From: Mesorhizobium kowhaii
Lineage (GTDB): Bacteria > Pseudomonadota > Alphaproteobacteria > Rhizobiales > Rhizobiaceae
Length of the DNA stretch: 64,000 nt
Reading direction: 5' to 3'
Assembly (NCBI RefSeq): GCF_003253745.1
Contig: NZ_MZXV01000048.1
Location: 58,505-122,504, forward strand
Positions 8,441-16,403 of this stretch are shown here, piece after piece (position 1 is the stretch's first letter; every line of letters begins with the position of its first letter). Both the position numbers and the translations under genes were made by a program. A model generated the notes under the pieces. It saw nothing but the letters and a program-made list of their open reading frames with translations. It was not told the origin of the DNA and did not search any database.

Positions 8441-9703
8441 TTGGCGCAACGATCGGGAAGTGCTGATCTCCCACTGCATGGCGGTCGCGTGCCCAAATGG
8501 CTCGGTGATCGCATGACGCGCCTTGGCGCGGTGATGTGCGAGGCGATCATCCATCACTATGGTCGAACCGAATTGCTGCGCCGCCTGGCACACCCGTTCT
8601 GGTTCCAGTCTTTCGGCGCGGTCATGGGAATGGACTGGCATTCCTCCGGCATCACGACAAGCGTTGTCGGCGCCCTGAAACGTGGCCTGTCGCCACTCTC
8701 CGGCGAACTCGGTATTCATGTCTGCGGCGGGCGTGGCACGCACTCGCGCAAGACCCCGCACGAACTGGCATTGATCGGCGAGCGTGTCGGGTTCGACGGA
8801 ACCGGCCTGGCCAACGCCAGTCGGCTGGTCGCCAAGGTCGATAGCGCCGCCGTCCAGGACGGCTTCGATCTCTACCTTCATGGTTTCATCGTCACCGACG
8901 ATGGCGACTGGGTAGTGGTGCAACAAGGCATGAATGGCGACAGCAAGGTGGCGCGTCGCTACCACTGGCTGTCCGAGGGGCTGACGAGCTTTGTCGACCA
9001 GCCGCATGCCGCGATCGAAGGCGCCAATCAGGGCGAGATCGTCAATCTGACCGACCGGCGCGCCGATGCTTCGCGTCACGGCCAACTGGAGCTGCTGCGG
9101 GATCTGGGACCCGATCGCATCGTGAAAGAGTTCGCCTTGCTGGAGCATGGCTCGCCACCCGCTCCCGCGCAGCCCCTGCTGCCGCATCTGATCATGCCGG
9201 CCCATCATGACGTCCGCGAAAGCGACGTCGTCATGCGCCGCCTTCACGGCAATATCGCTGCTGCCGTCGAACGCGGCCCTGCCGATTTCCCGGAGCTGCT
9301 CATGGTGCCCGGCGTCGGTGCCCGCACCGTGCGTGCACTGGCGATGGTGGCCGAGGTCGTGCATGGAGCGCCATGCCGGTTCTCGGACCCCGGCCGGTTC
9401 TCGCTGGCGCATGGCGGCAAGGACAGACACCCGTTCCCCGTGCCGCTGAAAGTCTATGACGAGACGATCGGCGTGCTGAAATCGGCCGTTCACAAGGCCA
9501 GGCTCGGCCGCACCGAGGAAATCGATGCATTGAGGCGGCTGGACGACCAGTCACGCCAAGTCGAGTGCTATGTCACCGGTCCCAGCCTGAAGGAAATCGT
9601 GGCAGGGGAGTTCGACCAGTCGCACATGCTGGGCGGACGCAGTGTTTTTGGATGGGAGCCACCGCCGCAAGCGCAGCCGGTTCGAGCCGGCAACAAGGAA
9701 TGA
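8441..9703 (+). CDS. DUF763 domain protein (predicted nucleic-acid-processing protein)
   Basis: A 420-residue protein beginning SGSADLPLHGGRVPKWL and continuing with HPFWFQSFG, GMDWHSSG and GGRGTHSRKTP. These are the diagnostic strings of DUF763 (COG1415), a family I associate mainly with archaea and thermophiles but also found in proteobacteria. Near residue 290 lies PGVGARTVRALA, a helix-hairpin-helix-like element that usually contacts DNA. The start is a TTG at 8441; no ATG precedes the conserved N-terminus in frame. The biochemical function of the family is unknown to me. Neighbours give no clue beyond the small upstream gene. Confidence 0.82.
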   Translation: MAQRSGSADLPLHGGRVPKWLGDRMTRLGAVMCEAIIHHYGRTELLRRLAHPFWFQSFGAVMGMDWHSSGITTSVVGALKRGLSPLSGELGIHVCGGRGTHSRKTPHELALIGERVGFDGTGLANASRLVAKVDSAAVQDGFDLYLHGFIVTDDGDWVVVQQGMNGDSKVARRYHWLSEGLTSFVDQPHAAIEGANQGEIVNLTDRRADASRHGQLELLRDLGPDRIVKEFALLEHGSPPAPAQPLLPHLIMPAHHDVRESDVVMRRLHGNIAAAVERGPADFPELLMVPGVGARTVRALAMVAEVVHGAPCRFSDPGRFSLAHGGKDRHPFPVPLKVYDETIGVLKSAVHKARLGRTEEIDALRRLDDQSRQVECYVTGPSLKEIVAGEFDQSHMLGGRSVFGWEPPPQAQPVRAGNKE

Positions 9704-9744
9704 ACTGGGCCGAAGACCTCTATCCCTCGGCTTTTAAATTCTTT

Positions 9745-9784
9745 GCGAAGGCTCCAACAAAATGCCGAAGCCTTCGCGTTTTAC
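9745..9784 (+). terminator. Hairpin terminator after the DUF763 gene
   Basis: GCGAAGGCT (9745-9753) pairs with AGCCTTCGC (9769-9777) and is followed by GTTTTA. It lies 42 bases after the DUF763 stop. The T run is short, so termination strength is uncertain. Confidence 0.5.
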
Positions 9785-9897
9785 GGGATTTCAATAGAAG
9801 CGGATCCAGTAGGATTGGCGCCGGGGCGAGCTACGGTGACCATGGCCGCCGCGCCTGCCAATCCCAGCATTCCACTCAGAAATAATCGCCGATCCAT
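9781..9897 (-). pseudogene. 38-codon remnant with a signal-like N-terminus
   Basis: From an ATG at 9897, preceded by ggag, the minus strand encodes MDRRLFLSGMLGLAGAAAM and then a stop at 9781. The start has a basic RR pair followed by a hydrophobic run, like the N-terminus of small exported rhizobial proteins that I recall with long Arg/His-rich tails. Here the tail is missing and the frame ends after 38 codons. A truncated gene is the simplest reading. A genuine short secreted peptide cannot be excluded. Confidence 0.4.
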
Positions 9898-10091
9898 GCC
9901 AATCTCCATCGTTGATCAATGCAACAATGGGGGAATAGAGCAGTTGGTCGAGGCGCCTAGATGCCGAGCTAATCTGTTCAAAACCAAAAAATTGACTTTA
10001 GTCGGGGTGCGCGGTGGCCGGCCTCATCATTCATGGTCTGGGCGCTCCGCCAAGAATTTGCGAGCCCGGCGATGAAGGATATGATTTCAAC

Positions 10092-10114
10092 GCCGCGCAC
10101 CAAGAGTGCGCGGC
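10092..10114 (-). terminator. Hairpin downstream of the binding-protein gene at 10128
   Basis: GCCGCGCAC (10092-10100) and GTGCGCGGC (10106-10114) form a perfect nine-base stem with a five-base loop just beyond the minus-strand stop at 10128. No clear T run follows. Confidence 0.45.
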
Positions 10115-10127
10115 ATTGATCAGGTGG

Positions 10128-11240
10128 TTACATCTTCTCCCATTTGCCGTTGCGGACAACGAACATGTCGATCTCGATGGCCATGTTCGTCTGTCCGTTC
10201 GCGTCGAACGAGACATCTCCCAGAATGCCGTCGTGATGGATGTCACGAATGGCTTTGCTCAGCGCCTCCTTGTCGTCGATGCCCTTTTCCTTGATGACCT
10301 CGAGCAGGATCTGCGTGGCCTCGTAGGCATATTTGGCGTAGGAGCCGGCAGGATCGGGATAGGCCTTGGTTTCATAGGCCTTGTTGAATTCCTCGAGCTT
10401 CGGGTTGGACTGTACGGCCGGGGTTCCCGCAATGGTGCCCTCGGCGGCTGCCCCCGCGATCTCGATGAACTTCGGATCGTAGATGCCCGAAATTCCGTAC
10501 ATCGGCAGATTGCCCATTCCAAGGTCGGCCATTTGGCTGCGCACCAGCGCCGCTTCAGTAACGACGCCGCCGAAATAGACCGCGTCAGGGGACGCTGCCT
10601 TCGCCGTGGTCAACATGGCGCGGAAATCGGTCGTGCCGACGGCCGCGGCGTCCGAGGAAACGATCTCACCGCCGGCAGCCTTGAAGAAATCTCCGAACCA
10701 TTTGGTGTTGGCCGCGCCGTAGTCGGTGGTGTCGGAGATGATCGCGATCTTCTTGATCTTACCCTGCTTGGCGATGGCTTCGGCCAGAGGCTTGTTCTCG
10801 TTGACCAGCGTCGGCGTCACGCGGGTCACGTTCGGGAAATTCTGCTCGGTGATCTTCGGGCTGACCGCGCCCCAGACGATGAACGGCATCTGCGCGCGAT
10901 TGAAGACCGGGATGGTCGCCAATGCGACCGAGCTGTTCCAATGCCCGGTTGCCGCAATCACCGACGGATCGTTGACCAGCTTCTGGGCCGCCGAAACGCC
11001 GACGGCCGGATCGGAGGCGTCGTCGAGAACGACGCCTTCCACCTGGTGCGGGTAGCCGCTGGCATTGGCCTGCTCGATGGCGAGCAGGAAGCCGTTACGG
11101 GCGCCGAGGCCCTGTTGGGCGTTGCCGCCGGAGAGCGGTCCAATGAAGCCGAGCTTGATCTGGTCGGCCTGAGCCTGGGCAGCGCCCAGTGCGATGGCCA
11201 ACAGAGGCCCGGCCAGAATTGACGATACGCGGATACCCAA
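10128..11240 (-). CDS. Branched-chain-amino-acid-type ABC substrate-binding protein with lost native 5' end
   Basis: A LivJ-type periplasmic binding protein (Peripla_BP_6). The mature part begins DQIKLGFIGPLSGGNAQQG after a hydrophobic signal core ending GAAQAQA. It contains ATGHWNSS, VWGAVSPKI and a normal C-terminus ending FVVRNGKWEKM. No ATG precedes the signal core; the frame instead runs into DNA that codes, on the other strand, for an oxidoreductase tail. A TTG at 11240 could give a signal peptide of about 25 residues, but no ribosome site is visible. No permease or ATPase gene is adjacent. I infer that a deletion removed the start, so the gene may be silent. Confidence 0.75.
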   Translation of the reverse strand: MGIRVSSILAGPLLAIALGAAQAQADQIKLGFIGPLSGGNAQQGLGARNGFLLAIEQANASGYPHQVEGVVLDDASDPAVGVSAAQKLVNDPSVIAATGHWNSSVALATIPVFNRAQMPFIVWGAVSPKITEQNFPNVTRVTPTLVNENKPLAEAIAKQGKIKKIAIISDTTDYGAANTKWFGDFFKAAGGEIVSSDAAAVGTTDFRAMLTTAKAASPDAVYFGGVVTEAALVRSQMADLGMGNLPMYGISGIYDPKFIEIAGAAAEGTIAGTPAVQSNPKLEEFNKAYETKAYPDPAGSYAKYAYEATQILLEVIKEKGIDDKEALSKAIRDIHHDGILGDVSFDANGQTNMAIEIDMFVVRNGKWEKM

Positions 11241-11501
11241 CGTGACATCGCCGCGGACGCCGTCGTGCTGGTGACGTCGCGCCAACAGGACGACGGCGTC
11301 TGGCACGAACTGAAGACGCGGCGGGATGCGTGGGCTGACAGCGGCATTCGCTCGATCAAGGTCATCGGCGATGCCGAGGCGCCGGGACCGATCGCCTGGG
11401 CAACTTACGCCGGCCACCGCTTCGCTCGCGAGCTGGATGAAGCCGATATTGGCGATGCACTGCCCTTCCGTCGCGAGATCACGGCGTTGGCCGTGGAATA
11501 G
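11223..11501 (+). pseudogene. 3' fragment of an NADH:flavin oxidoreductase/TMADH-family gene
   Basis: The frame reads ADAVVLVTSRQ, VIGDAEAPGPIAWATYAGH and RELDEADIGDALPFRREI before the stop. This is the C-terminus of trimethylamine/dimethylglycine-dehydrogenase-type flavoproteins, whose nucleotide-binding domain ends in exactly this way. The first roughly 600 residues are missing, and a stop codon lies in frame at 11220. The fragment diverges from the decapitated binding-protein gene, and the two abut near 11220-11240. One deletion across the starts of two divergent genes would produce this arrangement. Confidence 0.7.
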
Positions 11502-11553
11502 CGTCAAGGGGCGATCATTTCGAGCCATCTCGCTTCTTGAGGGCGTCCCGCTG

Positions 11554-12249
11554 TCACATGATGCCGAAGGTCCTGTAGGCTTCCACCGCGCTCATGCCCT
11601 CGCGGATCGCCTTGGCGACGAGCCTTTCGCCGCGTACCTTTTCTAGGGCCAGCCGAACCACCTCTTCTTCCGCTTGCCGCGGGATGACGAGCACACCTTC
11701 CTTGTCGCCAAACAGCAGCGTCCCCGGCTCGATCCGCACGCCACCGATTTCGAGGGCGCAGCGATAGTCCATGACCTTGCCGCGCACGCCCTGATCCTGT
11801 GCGTAGCAACCGGTGCAGAAGCAGGGGAAGTCCAGCGCCTTGATGCCGTTCGTATCGCGAGCGAAGCCGTTGATAAGGGCGCCATGCGCGCCGAGGATCT
11901 TCGCGCGGGTCGACATGAGCTCGCCCCACAGCGCGTAGCGGGGCGAGGCACCGCTGGCGACGTAAATCTCGCCGGGCTTCAGATCGTCCAGCGCTTCGAA
12001 CATCAGCCCGAACGGCTTGGTCATCAGCGGATTGCGCGTCGGCTCGTCGGAGGGAAAGATGTCGGATTCGAGCACCGGCATCGCCCGGCCGAGCAAACGT
12101 GTCTTCTCGTCGACCGGTTTGAACACGGGCGGCAGGAACTGATGCTGCAGCCCCAGCGTATCCATGACGTCGCCGACCACCGCGACGAAGAGTTCCTTCT
12201 CGAACAGGCGATACATCTCAGCGTCGTCGGCATAGAGGCGCGTCGTCAT
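11554..12249 (-). CDS. RraA-like / HMG-aldolase-type protein (sugar-acid catabolism)
   Basis: A 231-residue member of the RraA-like family, which includes 4-hydroxy-4-methyl-2-oxoglutarate aldolase and oxaloacetate decarboxylase enzymes. It keeps GDVMDTLG near the N-terminus and GAHGALINGFARDTNGIK, whose Arg-Asp pair corresponds to the substrate- and metal-binding RD of the aldolases. It is the last gene of a leftward operon, and its ATG overlaps the stop of the mannonate-dehydratase-like gene. In that context it is more likely an aldolase or decarboxylase for a keto-acid product than an RNase E regulator. The exact substrate is unknown. Confidence 0.82.
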   Translation of the reverse strand: MTTRLYADDAEMYRLFEKELFVAVVGDVMDTLGLQHQFLPPVFKPVDEKTRLLGRAMPVLESDIFPSDEPTRNPLMTKPFGLMFEALDDLKPGEIYVASGASPRYALWGELMSTRAKILGAHGALINGFARDTNGIKALDFPCFCTGCYAQDQGVRGKVMDYRCALEIGGVRIEPGTLLFGDKEGVLVIPRQAEEEVVRLALEKVRGERLVAKAIREGMSAVEAYRTFGIM

Positions 12250-13364
12250 GAGGATTGTATCCGGCTGCTCGTGGATTGGGTGGTACGGGAAGGCCCCAGG
12301 CCCGCCGAGTTCTGGATCAGCGCGCGCATATAGCCCAGGGCAAAAGCCTTTCCGGCATGCCAGGGCGCGTCGCAGGACATTTCCGGCGTATGGTCGGGGA
12401 TGAGGACGCCTTCATAGTGTTCGTCACGCAGGATGCGGACGATCTCGGCCATGTCGATGTCGCCGTCGTCGACGAAGGTCTCGTGATAGTTCGGCACCTT
12501 GCCGCGCACGTTGCGGAAGTGGACGTAGCCGATACGCTTGCGGTGGGCGAAGCGCCTGACATGTCCGTAAATGTCGTCGGTACCAGGCATTTCCTGCAAC
12601 GAGCCGAGGCAGAGCTCCAGCCCATTGGACGGCGAGTCGACGATGTCCATCAACCGGTCGTATTTCTGCGGCCGGTTGACGAGCCGCGCGGCCCCGCGCA
12701 GCGCCTCGGCCGGCGGATCGTCGGGGTGTGCCGCCAGCACGACACCGGCCTCTTCGGCCACTGGCACGAGCTCGTGCAGGAAGACGCCGAGCCGCTGCCA
12801 AAGCTCCTCGCTGCTGACGGTCACCGGTTCGGCATCCGGCCGGCCGGCACGGTAGCGCATGTTCCAGACGACGCCGTCGGGGAGGGGCAGGTCGGCATCA
12901 ATGGCTGAGAGGTCGAGCCCCACCGACATCGCCTCGCCGCGTGCGAACGGGCCGCGCGACCAACCCCAGACGCCGGCGATGGAGAAGTTGTAGCCGATGC
13001 ACGGAATGCCGGCGCGTCCGGCATCACGGACAAGGCGCTTCAACCCCTCGATCTGCTTTGCTCGATCGGGGCCGCCGAGCAGCACGTCGGACCAGAAGCG
13101 AGGCGAAAGATTCTCGATCGCGGCGATCTCCAATCCGTTGTCGCGCACGGTCTTCACCAGGCCGGAAAAATCCTCGTAGTCCCAAAGCGCGTCGGTGGAG
13201 CAATCGCCCCAGCCTTCCGTTTCGCTGCCGGCCGAGAGCGAAGGGTCGCGGCCGCGAAAATAGTTGGTGAGGTGGGCGACGATGTGGGTGGCGCCTGCCT
13301 GACGGGCAAAGCGGAAATTGTCTGAAGTCAGCGACTCCCGGTAGAGGCCAAGACCGATCTTCAT
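12246..13364 (-). CDS. Mannonate dehydratase (UxuA)-family protein, divergent paralogue
   Basis: A 372-residue TIM-barrel protein of the UxuA family. It retains the HPDDPP motif, a Cys in LELCLGS, a His in YVHFRNV and the Asp-His of IPDHTPEM. These correspond to the metal ligands of mannonate dehydratase. The loops between are shorter than in the canonical enzyme encoded at 15107, and overall identity looks modest, so the substrate probably differs. The last 20 residues are low-complexity and may be non-conserved. It lies between an SDR and an RraA-like protein in a tight leftward operon whose first gene is a GntR regulator. A dehydratase acting on another aldonate or uronate is the best guess. 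Confidence 0.8.
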   Translation of the reverse strand: MKIGLGLYRESLTSDNFRFARQAGATHIVAHLTNYFRGRDPSLSAGSETEGWGDCSTDALWDYEDFSGLVKTVRDNGLEIAAIENLSPRFWSDVLLGGPDRAKQIEGLKRLVRDAGRAGIPCIGYNFSIAGVWGWSRGPFARGEAMSVGLDLSAIDADLPLPDGVVWNMRYRAGRPDAEPVTVSSEELWQRLGVFLHELVPVAEEAGVVLAAHPDDPPAEALRGAARLVNRPQKYDRLMDIVDSPSNGLELCLGSLQEMPGTDDIYGHVRRFAHRKRIGYVHFRNVRGKVPNYHETFVDDGDIDMAEIVRILRDEHYEGVLIPDHTPEMSCDAPWHAGKAFALGYMRALIQNSAGLGPSRTTQSTSSRIQSS

Positions 13365-13368
13365 GGCT

Positions 13369-14154
13369 CTATTTCACGCCAATGCCGGCGGTCAGGCCGC
13401 CATCTATTCTGTAGTCCGCGCCGGTGCAGAACCCGGCTTTCGACGAGCACAGAAAGGCGATGAGTTCCGCCACCTCCTCCGGCTCGCCGATGCGCCCGAT
13501 AGGGTGCGCTTCGCCGAAGCGCTTGTAGGCGGCCTCGACATCGGCATCGGTGCCGTTGTCGCCGCGTGCTGCCTTTTCCAGGATCGGGGTGCGGATCGAG
13601 CCCGGGCTTACCGAATTCACGCGGATACCGGAGCGCGCGTAGTCGAGCGCCAGCGAGCGCGTCAGCGTATGGATCGCCCCCTTTGTCGTCGCATAGGCGG
13701 CGACATTCTGCTGGCAAGTGTGACCCTGTACCGAGGCGACGTTGACGATGGCGCCGCCGCCCCGACGGATCATTTCCGGGATGCCGAAATGCGCGGTCAG
13801 GTAGATCGAGCCGACATTGACCGACATCGCCTTGTTCCAGGTCTCGAAATCGGTGCTGGTAGCGGTTCCGTATGGATGGACCGCCGCCGAATTGACGATG
13901 ATATCGAGGCCGCCGAACCGCTCGACACCGGCCGCGACCGCGTCGCGAACCTGATCCGGCACGGAGACGTCGGCGCCTATGACCAGCACGCCTGCTCCGG
14001 AGCTTTCCAGTTCCGCCTTCATCGCTGCGTTAGCGGTACGGTCGATGCCGCAGGCGATGATGGCAGCACCACCTGCCGCAAGGCGTCTGGCGGTTGCGAG
14101 GCCAATCCCGGTGGTGCCGGTCACCAAGGCGACCTTGCCGTCGAAATCCTTCAT
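13369..14154 (-). CDS. SDR-family oxidoreductase (sugar-acid cluster)
   Basis: A 261-residue short-chain dehydrogenase: TGTTGIG for cofactor binding, NSAAVH, catalytic Ser in NVASVQGH, YATTKGA with Tyr and Lys, and the C-terminal RIDGGLTAG. I start at 14154 (MKDFDGKVALVTG) because the domain begins there; the open frame upstream is not conserved. It lies four bases before the UxuA-like gene and 13 bases after the GntR stop. A likely job is to oxidise or reduce a uronate/keto-acid intermediate such as fructuronate to mannonate. That is inferred only from the two UxuA-family genes nearby. Confidence 0.86.
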   Translation of the reverse strand: MKDFDGKVALVTGTTGIGLATARRLAAGGAAIIACGIDRTANAAMKAELESSGAGVLVIGADVSVPDQVRDAVAAGVERFGGLDIIVNSAAVHPYGTATSTDFETWNKAMSVNVGSIYLTAHFGIPEMIRRGGGAIVNVASVQGHTCQQNVAAYATTKGAIHTLTRSLALDYARSGIRVNSVSPGSIRTPILEKAARGDNGTDADVEAAYKRFGEAHPIGRIGEPEEVAELIAFLCSSKAGFCTGADYRIDGGLTAGIGVK

Positions 14155-14167
14155 TGCGGGAACTCCA

Positions 14168-14884
14168 TCATTGACTGTCGGAAGCCGGCTCTTCCGGCAG
14201 GAATCGCAAGGCGAAATCGAGATGGCGGCTGATAAGGTAGGCGTAGGCCAGCCTGTCGCGCGCGCGCAGCGCCGCAACGATCTCGCCATGGGCGGTGCGG
14301 GTGTCTGCCAGCACCGGGCGCATTTCCTTTCCGATGGTCATGATCCGCAGGATCACCGGGGACAGGAAGGAATACATGTCCGTCAGCATGCGGTTGTCCG
14401 CCAGCTTGATCAGCGCCATGTGGAAATTGAAATCGTTCTCGGCGGCCTCTTCGATCGAGCGGCTCGTAATGATCTGGGCGTTGATTTCGTCGAGTGCCTC
14501 GATCTGTTCGTTCGAGGCATTGAGCACAATATGGTCGCCGATGCCGACTTCGATGATGCGCCGGTAGCCTTGTATGTCGGCGAAGGATGAGCGCGAGATG
14601 TCCATGTGGGCGGCGAAAAAATTCTGGATGGCGATGCTCTGCCCGTTGGCCAGGACCGCGCCGACGCGGGGTTTTGGATCGATAAGCCCGTAGGTGCGGA
14701 TGGTGCGCAACGCTTCGCGCACGGTGTTGCGGCTGGCGCCGGTCAACTCGCTGAGCTCACGCTCGGTCGGCAGCACGTCGCCGACATTCAACTGCCGCAC
14801 ACGGATGAGATCAAGAATCCGCCCGGCCGTCGTATCGACCGCCGACCGGCCGCTGATGCGCCGCTCGGCGGCGTTCTCGCGCAT
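14168..14884 (-). CDS. GntR-family transcriptional regulator, FCD subfamily
   Basis: A 238-residue regulator. The N-terminal winged helix has DVLPTERELSELTGASRNTV and REALRTIRTYGLI. The C-terminal all-helical FCD ligand domain has metal/ligand residues in NFHMAL, AHGEIVAAL and ISRHLDFAL. The start at 14884 (MRENAAERR) is chosen because the longer TTG-initiated frame would run through an operator-like repeat at 14919-14948. It is first in the leftward operon and divergent from uxuA. FCD proteins of this kind commonly respond to uronates or other sugar acids, in line with the neighbours. Confidence 0.88.
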   Translation of the reverse strand: MRENAAERRISGRSAVDTTAGRILDLIRVRQLNVGDVLPTERELSELTGASRNTVREALRTIRTYGLIDPKPRVGAVLANGQSIAIQNFFAAHMDISRSSFADIQGYRRIIEVGIGDHIVLNASNEQIEALDEINAQIITSRSIEEAAENDFNFHMALIKLADNRMLTDMYSFLSPVILRIMTIGKEMRPVLADTRTAHGEIVAALRARDRLAYAYLISRHLDFALRFLPEEPASDSQ

Positions 14885-14918
14885 GGCTTGAGAGTTCTCC
14901 AACGTCGAGCCTTCCTCT

Positions 14919-14948
14919 GAATTGTTGGACGAATTGTTGGACCAACAT
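14919..14948. promoter_or_regulatory. Candidate GntR operator (proximal to gntR)
   Basis: The 12-mer GAATTGTTGGAC occurs twice in tandem (14919-14930 and 14931-14942). The second copy continues into the odd palindrome TGTTGG-A-CCAACA (14935-14947). A related site lies at 15059-15074 in front of uxuA. FadR-type regulators typically bind such short palindromes with a central GG-N-CC, so autoregulation is likely. Confidence 0.6.
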
Positions 14949-15058
14949 ACCGTAGACTTTGGCGAAAACAATTAGTTTTTGGACTGCGACCTGTGGATTT
15001 AGATGGAAACCGCACGAAGGAGCTCCGGAAATCAGCCAAAATTTTTAGTTTGACTCCC

Positions 15059-15074
15059 ATTGTGGTCCAACAAT
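15059..15074. promoter_or_regulatory. Candidate GntR operator in front of uxuA
   Basis: ATTGTGGTCCAACAAT is an imperfect palindrome (the left arm lacks one T) sharing the GG-T/A-CC centre and CCAACA arm with the site at 14935-14947. It lies 33 bases before the uxuA start, so the regulator probably controls both directions. Confidence 0.55.
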
Positions 15075-15106
15075 AGGTTGGGCCTCTCTCGCAGAAGGAA
15101 GCGGCT

Positions 15107-16291
15107 ATGGAACAGTGCTGGCGCTGGTATGGACCGGACGACCCGGTGACTCTCGATCATGTCAGGCAGGCAGGTGCGACGGGCATCGTATCGGCCCTGC
15201 ACGACATCTATGACGGGCGCGCCTGGCCGCTCGAGAACATTCTGGAGCGCAAGCGGATCATCGAGGCGGCAGGGCTGACCTGGTCGGTCGTCGAAAGCAT
15301 CCCCGTTCACAACTCGATCAAGATCGGTGCGGCGGAGAGGCTCCGTTACGTCGGCTGGTACAAGGACACGATCCGCGCGCTTGCCAGGGCCGGCATTGCC
15401 ACGGTCTGCTACAATTTCATGCCCGTGGTCGACTGGACCCGCACGGATCTGGCCTATCGGCTGCCGACGACCGGCTATGCCTTGCGTTTCGATGCGATCG
15501 ATTTCGCGGCTTACGACCTGTTCGTGCTGAAGCGCCGGAATGCCGAGGCCGGCTACAGTGCCGCCCGCATTGCCGAGGCGGAATCGCGACTCAGGGAATT
15601 GAGCGACGAGAAGATCGACAGGATCGAGCGCAACCTGATCGCCGGCCTGCCGGCGACCGAGCGCAGCTACAACCGGGACAGTTTTCGCGACGCGTTGGCG
15701 GAATACGATGCGATCGGGCCGAAGGAATTGCGCGACAACCTTGCCTGGTTCCTGCGCGAGATCATTCCCGTGGCGGAGCAGGAGGGGGTGCGCATGTGCA
15801 TCCATCCTGATGATCCGCCCTTCTCGCTCTATGGCCTGCCACGCATCGTTTCGACCGCCGAGGACGCGCGTTTCATCCTTAGCGCGGTCGACAGCCCGGC
15901 CAATGGCCTGACGTTCTGCACCGGCTCCTACGGAACGCGGGCCGACAACGACATCGTCGCTATGGTCAAGGAATTCGCCGACCGCATCCATTTCGCCCAT
16001 CTGCGCAACATTACCATCGAGGAGGACGGCTCGTTCTACGAGGCCGAACATCTCGAGGGTGGCACCGACATGGCGCATGTCATCCTCGCCCTGATGCAGG
16101 AGGAGGCGCGCCGTAGCAGGGAAGGCCGCGCCGACTGGCGCATTCCGATGCGCCCCGATCACGGCCATCTGCTCGCCGACGATATCGGTAAGACCAGGAT
16201 CAATCCCGGCTACTCGCTGATCGGCAGGCTGAAAGGCCTCGCCGAACTGCGCGGCATCATGCGCGCCGTGGAGAAGTTCGGGCTGGCCTGA
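15107..16291 (+). CDS. uxuA: Mannonate dehydratase (EC 4.2.1.8)
   Basis: Dehydrates D-mannonate to 2-keto-3-deoxygluconate. The 394-residue protein fits UxuA in length and motif content: CYNFMPVVDWTRTDL near residue 101, HPDDPP with the metal-ligand His at 233, Cys at 271 in FCTGSYG, His at 298 in HFAHLRN, and Asp351-His352 in RPDHGH. A ribosome site aaggaag precedes the ATG. It opens the rightward arm of the cluster, behind a GntR-type operator. No uxuB or uxaC is seen, so the enzyme may serve a related aldonate here. I am sure of the family and fairly sure of the reaction. Confidence 0.9.
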   Translation: MEQCWRWYGPDDPVTLDHVRQAGATGIVSALHDIYDGRAWPLENILERKRIIEAAGLTWSVVESIPVHNSIKIGAAERLRYVGWYKDTIRALARAGIATVCYNFMPVVDWTRTDLAYRLPTTGYALRFDAIDFAAYDLFVLKRRNAEAGYSAARIAEAESRLRELSDEKIDRIERNLIAGLPATERSYNRDSFRDALAEYDAIGPKELRDNLAWFLREIIPVAEQEGVRMCIHPDDPPFSLYGLPRIVSTAEDARFILSAVDSPANGLTFCTGSYGTRADNDIVAMVKEFADRIHFAHLRNITIEEDGSFYEAEHLEGGTDMAHVILALMQEEARRSREGRADWRIPMRPDHGHLLADDIGKTRINPGYSLIGRLKGLAELRGIMRAVEKFGLA

Positions 16292-16403
16292 GGCGATCAA
16301 GTGATCGCTGTTTGCATATGTAAAAGTTACTTGTCTATGTGAAAATACCTGCTAGGAGTCGGCGGGCCGGGCGCATGCGCGGTTCAGGGAGGAATTGCCG
16401 GAT
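16292..16403 (+). promoter_or_regulatory. AT-rich intergenic region with palindrome and direct repeat, probable secondary promoter
   Basis: Directly after the uxuA stop lies a perfect palindrome GCGATCA-AG-TGATCGC (16293-16308). An AT-rich stretch unusual for this GC-rich DNA follows, with the direct repeat ATGTAAAA (16318-16325) and ATGTGAAAA (16337-16345). An IclR gene two genes downstream is a candidate regulator. This is an inference from composition and symmetry only. Confidence 0.4.
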
